Part shown: positions 4,579-5,760 of the stretch, in pieces | Layout of the letters: each line of letters opens with the position of its first letter | Numbering within the stretch: the stretch's first letter is position 1 | Source: Treponema sp. | GTDB lineage: Bacteria; Spirochaetota; Spirochaetia; Treponematales; Treponemataceae | Length of the DNA stretch: 5,760 nt | NCBI GenBank assembly: GCA_016293005.1 | Contig: JAEDFA010000073.1 | Coordinates: 1-5,760, forward strand | Direction of reading: 5' to 3' | Made by a program: the position numbers and the translations under genes | Notes under the pieces: generated by a model | The model's database searches: none | Seen by the model: the letters and a program-made list of their open reading frames with translations, nothing else | What the model was told of the DNA's origin: nothing

Positions 4579-5760
4579 GTGAATTCAAAAAACGAAATCT
4601 TCATAGGCAGAAAAAAAGAACTTTCTTTGCTTGATTCTCTTTATAATTCCAACAGGTTTGAAATGCTGATAATGCATGGCCGCCGCAGGGTTGGAAAGTC
4701 GTACCTTTTGGGACATTTTGCAAAATTGCATCAGAAAAATACGATTTTCTTCACTGGTGATAAATCTTCTGAAAAAACGAATGTGCAGGCTTTTTGTGAA
4801 GAAATGAAGCGCGTTTTGAATACAAGTGACTTTGTAGATTCTTTTGAAAGATGGAGCGATGTATATTCTTTTTTTAAGGATATTGATTTAAAGGAAAGGC
4901 TTGTCATCATTATTGATGAATTTACTTATCTCTATAATTCAAATCCTGCTTATGATTCAGTTCTTCAGAATGCAATAGACAGAATTTTGAAAAATAAAAA
5001 TATCTTTTTGATTCTTTGCGGTTCAGAAGTTTCTGTAATAGAGGAAATTATTGACAATTCTTCAAAACCTCTTTATGGGCGTAAGACTGCTGATTTAAAA
5101 CTGTTGCCGTTTGACTATAAAGAGGCCAGAGAATTTTTTCCGAATTACAGCAATGAAGATTTTATAAAGGCTTACTCAATTCTTGGTGGTATTCCTTTAT
5201 ATCTGAAACTGTTTGATGATAATCTTTCAGTTAAAGAAAATATCATAAAGAATTGTCTTTCTCCAACAGGCGTTCTGTTCAATGAGATTGAAACTTTACT
5301 AAGAATGGAACTGAAAGAAATTTATTTTTATAAAAACATAATGCTTGCCATAAATGCAGGAGCTTCAACATTTAATACAATAAAAGATAAAGTTGATGAT
5401 GACAGTGCAAAAATTGCAAAGTATATGAATGTGCTTTGTAACCTTGGTTTTATAAAGAAAGAAGTTCCCTGTGGTGAAAAACCGGCTTCACGGAATACGC
5501 TGTATTCAATTTGTGATAATTACTTTGCTTTTTATTTTATGTTCATTTTTAAGAAACAGAATATGCTTAACGGCTTGATTTCTCCTGATTTATATTATGA
5601 GCGTGAAATTACCGATGAACGACTCAATTCCTTCATCGGCTTCCGGTTTGAAGCGATATGCGAATCGTATTTAAAAGATCTTTTTTATAATGGCAAAATG
5701 CCTTTTTTTGCAGAGTTTCTTGGCCGCTGGTGGGGAAATAACCCTGTACTAAAAAAGCAG
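4579..5760 (+). CDS. Archaeal-type P-loop ATPase (ATPase_2) with DUF234-like C-terminus, 3' end outside window
   Basis: The frame is open to the window edge, giving 394 residues of a family usually about 450-470 long. Visible in order: FIGRKKEL near the start (8-15), Walker A GRRRVGKS (34-41), Walker B VIIIDE (109-114), a sensor-like LILCGSEVS (144-152), PLYGR (164-168) with a candidate arginine finger, and LGGIPLYL (202-209). A winged-helix-like region follows at about 255-310, then DNYFAFYFMF (313-322), FIGFRFE (352-358) and GRWWG (382-386). The last three are typical of DUF234, which has a PD-(D/E)XK nuclease-like fold; the acidic residues expected soon after GRWWG lie beyond the edge. The biological role of these proteins is poorly known; many copies occur in accessory regions. 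It has its own promoter and no visible link to sugar assembly. No frameshift or stop is seen. Family confidence is high, function unknown. Confidence 0.9.
   Translation, partial: MNSKNEIFIGRKKELSLLDSLYNSNRFEMLIMHGRRRVGKSYLLGHFAKLHQKNTIFFTGDKSSEKTNVQAFCEEMKRVLNTSDFVDSFERWSDVYSFFKDIDLKERLVIIIDEFTYLYNSNPAYDSVLQNAIDRILKNKNIFLILCGSEVSVIEEIIDNSSKPLYGRKTADLKLLPFDYKEAREFFPNYSNEDFIKAYSILGGIPLYLKLFDDNLSVKENIIKNCLSPTGVLFNEIETLLRMELKEIYFYKNIMLAINAGASTFNTIKDKVDDDSAKIAKYMNVLCNLGFIKKEVPCGEKPASRNTLYSICDNYFAFYFMFIFKKQNMLNGLISPDLYYEREITDERLNSFIGFRFEAICESYLKDLFYNGKMPFFAEFLGRWWGNNPVLKKQ

Noticed and set aside
1..5760. CRISPR arrays, tRNA or rRNA genes, insertion sequences
   Set aside because: No regularly spaced repeats, no RNA gene patterns and no transposase or terminal repeats were seen.

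Overview
The window is the distal part of an extracellular polysaccharide (capsule, exopolysaccharide or O-antigen) assembly operon, followed by an independently promoted ATPase gene. All supported genes are on the + strand. The DNA is moderately AT-rich with good GGAG/AAGGAG ribosome binding sites and compact gene junctions. The organism cannot be fixed from the sequence. The style fits an anaerobic host-associated bacterium such as a Treponema-like spirochaete or a clostridial relative, but this is a low-confidence impression.

Region 1 (1-4304) is a polycistronic block. It holds the C-terminal part of an EpsG/Wzy-type membrane polymerase, two GT2 glycosyltransferases, a GT32 sugar transferase with a DXD motif, and a GT4 glycosyltransferase. 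Junctions are a 6-nt gap, a 4-nt ATGA overlap, a 1-nt gap and another 4-nt ATGA overlap, so translation is probably coupled. Four transferases plus a polymerase suggest a repeat unit built on a lipid carrier in the cytoplasm and polymerised outside it. The flippase, initiating transferase and export genes are not visible here. The GT4 gene is broken by one extra A in a seven-A run at 3631-3637; removing one A restores a normal-looking 375-residue protein.

Region 2 (4305-4578) has no convincing gene. Its middle has coding-like composition and an open frame without a ribosome binding site, possibly a gene remnant. Its last 60 bases are very AT-rich and hold a strong sigma-70-like promoter (TTGATT, 17-nt spacer, TATAAT) and a 12-base direct repeat spanning the likely transcription start and the ribosome binding site.

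Region 3 (4579-5760) is an archaeal-type ATPase (ATPase_2) with a DUF234-like C-terminal half, running off the right edge. It is not part of the sugar pathway and is likely an accessory or mobile-type gene of unknown role.

The most notable points are the A7 frameshift in the GT4 gene, a very GC-rich perfect inverted repeat inside the GT32 coding sequence, and the repeat-decorated promoter of the ATPase. I did not find clear evidence of a wholly new system.
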